From Heliocidaris erythrogramma (taxonomy: Eukaryota; Echinodermata; Echinoidea; Camarodonta; Echinometridae): DNA of 64,000 nucleotides. The stretch lies in NCBI GenBank assembly GCA_025617745.1, contig CM046869.1, forward strand, positions 16,325,168 through 16,389,167, in the 5' to 3' direction. Position 1 is the first letter of the stretch. Each line of letters opens with the position of its first letter. Positions 62,520-64,000 of this stretch are shown here, piece by piece. Under the pieces are notes generated by a model. The model was not told the DNA's origin. It searched no databases and was given only the letters and a program-made list of their open reading frames with translations. Position numbers and translations under genes: made by a program.

Positions 62520-63384
62520 AAGGTATATTATTTGGAACTAATGAATTTTAATGTATGCTGTGTGAGGTAAAATGACAACGAAAGAAAGAAACAGGCACAA
62601 ACAGACACAAAGGCCTACGCCCAGAGAGTCACACAAACGCATAAGGTCCTCCCCCAAGCGGACAACCTAAAAAAGATTAGAGTGAGCATAGACTGATAAT
62701 AATAATAAATCATTTATAAGCGCAAAAACTGTTTCTATATATTCCACTGAGTTACAAAAAGCTCTTAAATGCCTTTGCTGCATAATGATAATTGTGATGA
62801 TTTTAATGGAGGTTTATTACCTAAATCAAATTCCATTTTGCATCACCCACTTGGAATCCTTAGCTCACCCAGTGAGGCCTGGTACCCTCTTGTTGCTCCG
62901 TTCACCGACAATTTAAGGGACAAAGCCCAGTCAGCACATCACTCACAGGAGCTCTAGCACTTAAGGCCACCAGGCCCCAGATGGGCAGCCAATGAGACCA
63001 ATGGGCAATAACAAAATAACTTTATACATATAAAGGATAAGAAACAAATCGCACATTCATATTTTACAATTTATATCAATCTATGTAATGAGCTAAAAAA
63101 ATACTTTTGTCACTGCAATTATTATCTGAAAGTACTGAGGGTCCGGGTCCTATTAAATTAATGAAAGCATTGTCACTTCTCTGAGCATACACGTACATGG
63201 GCTGTGTTTAACGCTTCTCATGACATTATGAACACAAAGACCTTTGTTACCTTTGACCATGTGACCCCAAAATGTAAATCAGATAATAGTCATTCATCTA
63301 GATGAGCTGAAAACATAACGCCCCCACTTTAATATTTTAACCACTTATTTTTTACCCACTTATCATTTTATCCACTATTTTACC
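62520..63384. other. MULE right interior near TIR
   Basis: Includes an AAT-repeat beside TCATTTATAAGCGC (62697-62725), a SINE-tail-like fragment. No gene is supported; frame 62769-62957 has no feature. Confidence 0.4.
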
Positions 63385-63696
63385 CTTTTTACGTATTTAT
63401 TGTCGGTCTATCGGACCTTCTAACTATCGGACCCCTACTGAACCTTCGGACTATCGGACCCTTTTGCCGATTCGGACTATCGAACCTTCTATCTATCGGA
63501 CCTTCTGTCTATCGGACCCGTTGGTCATTCGGTCTATAGAACCTTCGGACTATTGGACCCTCCTGCCGATTCGGTCTATAGAACCTTCTGTCTACTGGAC
63601 CCTCTCGTACATTCGGTCTATCGAACCTTCTATCTATTGGGTGTCGGTCTATCGGACCCGCTAACTATCGGACCTTCTAGCTATAGGGATGACCCC
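63385..63696 (-). repeat. Right TIR of the MULE
   Basis: Inverted partner of the left TIR. Frames 63464-63664 and 63553-63759 are translations of the repeat and are not genes. Confidence 0.9.
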
Positions 63697-64000
63697 GGCC
63701 AGATAGCCCAGGAATTGAAGCCATTGTCTGGCTCTTACCCTGCGGGCCACTCGCAATGACCGTGCGGTCATGGTGATAGTCCCAATTCTCCCGACTGGGG
63801 CGGGCAAGCTGATTCGGGATATCTATCTCCGCACCTAAGTACACCGGGGTACGTGTGGGAGATAATTCCGATTTTTCCCAGTTTATCAGAAAGCCTAAGT
63901 CTTGCGTTAGCCGCAGTAAAAGGCATAACTGATCCAACAGGATGGACTATGAGTTTGCAACTAGGAGCCAATCGTCTAGATAGACGAACAATCGGAGGCC

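Larger units (their letters stand above)
44563..63696. mobile_element. Giant Mutator-like (MULE) DNA transposon with tandem-unit TIRs
   Basis: A 19,134-bp insertion in DIRS copy C. The flanks repeat GGCCAGAT (44555-44562 and 63697-63704), and the uninterrupted DIRS copy B shows the single site. The TIRs are about 340 bp and about 93 percent alike by eye: GGTTACAGCCCTATAGCTAG at the left and GGGGTCATCCCTATAGCTAG at the right read inward, then degenerate units such as GGTCCGATAGACCGAA and GGTTCTATAGACCGAA. The TIR interior ends near 44905 and 63385. It carries a spliced FLYWCH/MULE transposase (49051-53253), a possible second gene (60151-60762), a TIR element, a tRNA-like remnant and DIRS copy D. 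Without D it is about 12.9 kb. Eight- to eleven-base duplications are usual for MULEs. Confidence 0.88.
42172..64000 (-). mobile_element. DIRS retroelement copy C, split by the 19.1-kb MULE; runs off the window
   Basis: The 3' terminal repeat and internal complementary region (about 42172-42530) are followed on the minus strand by tyrosine recombinase (42593-43390, RAHDTR box), the core-binding region (43377-43600), RNase H and reverse transcriptase (to 44562). Copy C resumes at 63697 with reverse transcriptase ([16 protein letters not shown] region) and continues past 64000. The two flanks overlap by the 8-bp duplication of the MULE. Recombinase sequence is nearly identical to copy B. It is broken in a few places besides the insertion. 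Confidence 0.88.

Overview
This is a metazoan nuclear window: split genes with GT-AG introns, heavy simple repeats and many nested transposable elements. A deuterostome, most likely an echinoderm of the sea urchin type, is suggested by three things: a very large multi-EGF gene of the fibropellin/Notch-like class, DIRS-type tyrosine-recombinase retroelements, and a foldback transposon whose inverted ends are built of 15-bp tandem units, as described for sea urchin TU elements. The species call is inference; no marker gene settles it.

Only one host gene is supported. It lies on the minus strand, and ten exons run from 35847 down to 1210. All exon junctions agree in phase. Together they encode about 1,685 residues and about 44 EGF-like domains; both ends of the gene lie outside the recognised exons. 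One 2.66-kb exon (15405-18063) carries 22 complete EGF domains without an intron. The introns are filled with mobile DNA.

Left part (1-13.8 kb): a decayed Penelope-like element with a hammerhead-ribozyme-like motif (about 200-965); a decayed DIRS fragment (3.76-5.06 kb); a tyrosine-recombinase fragment followed by a hairpin (5.28-6.02 kb); a Ty3/Gypsy fossil split by a TU-like foldback element (6.1-9.3 kb); and several small TIR or TTAA elements (9.8-12.9 kb).

Middle part (13.8-36 kb): most EGF exons. One intron holds a TIR element with a TTAA element inside it (19.7-21.5 kb). The next large intron holds a three-layer nest: TIR element T1 (23.83-34.61 kb) contains DIRS copy A, which contains DIRS copy B. 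T1 also contains a tRNA-Cys-like SINE.

Right part (36-64 kb): a GATGAT-rich satellite, further TIR elements with internal tandem units, a duplicated segment, and then DIRS copy C. Copy C starts at about 42172 and is split by a 19.1-kb Mutator-like DNA transposon (44563-63696). This has roughly 340-bp TIRs made of degenerate tandem units, an 8-bp target duplication, and a three-exon FLYWCH/MULE transposase gene. It holds DIRS copy D (53273-59465) just behind the transposase stop codon. Copy C resumes at 63697 and runs off the window.

The nesting gives a relative order of events: T1, then A, then B; C, then the MULE, then D; Gypsy, then the TU-like element. The best candidate for an under-described system is the giant MULE and its possible relation to TU/foldback elements.
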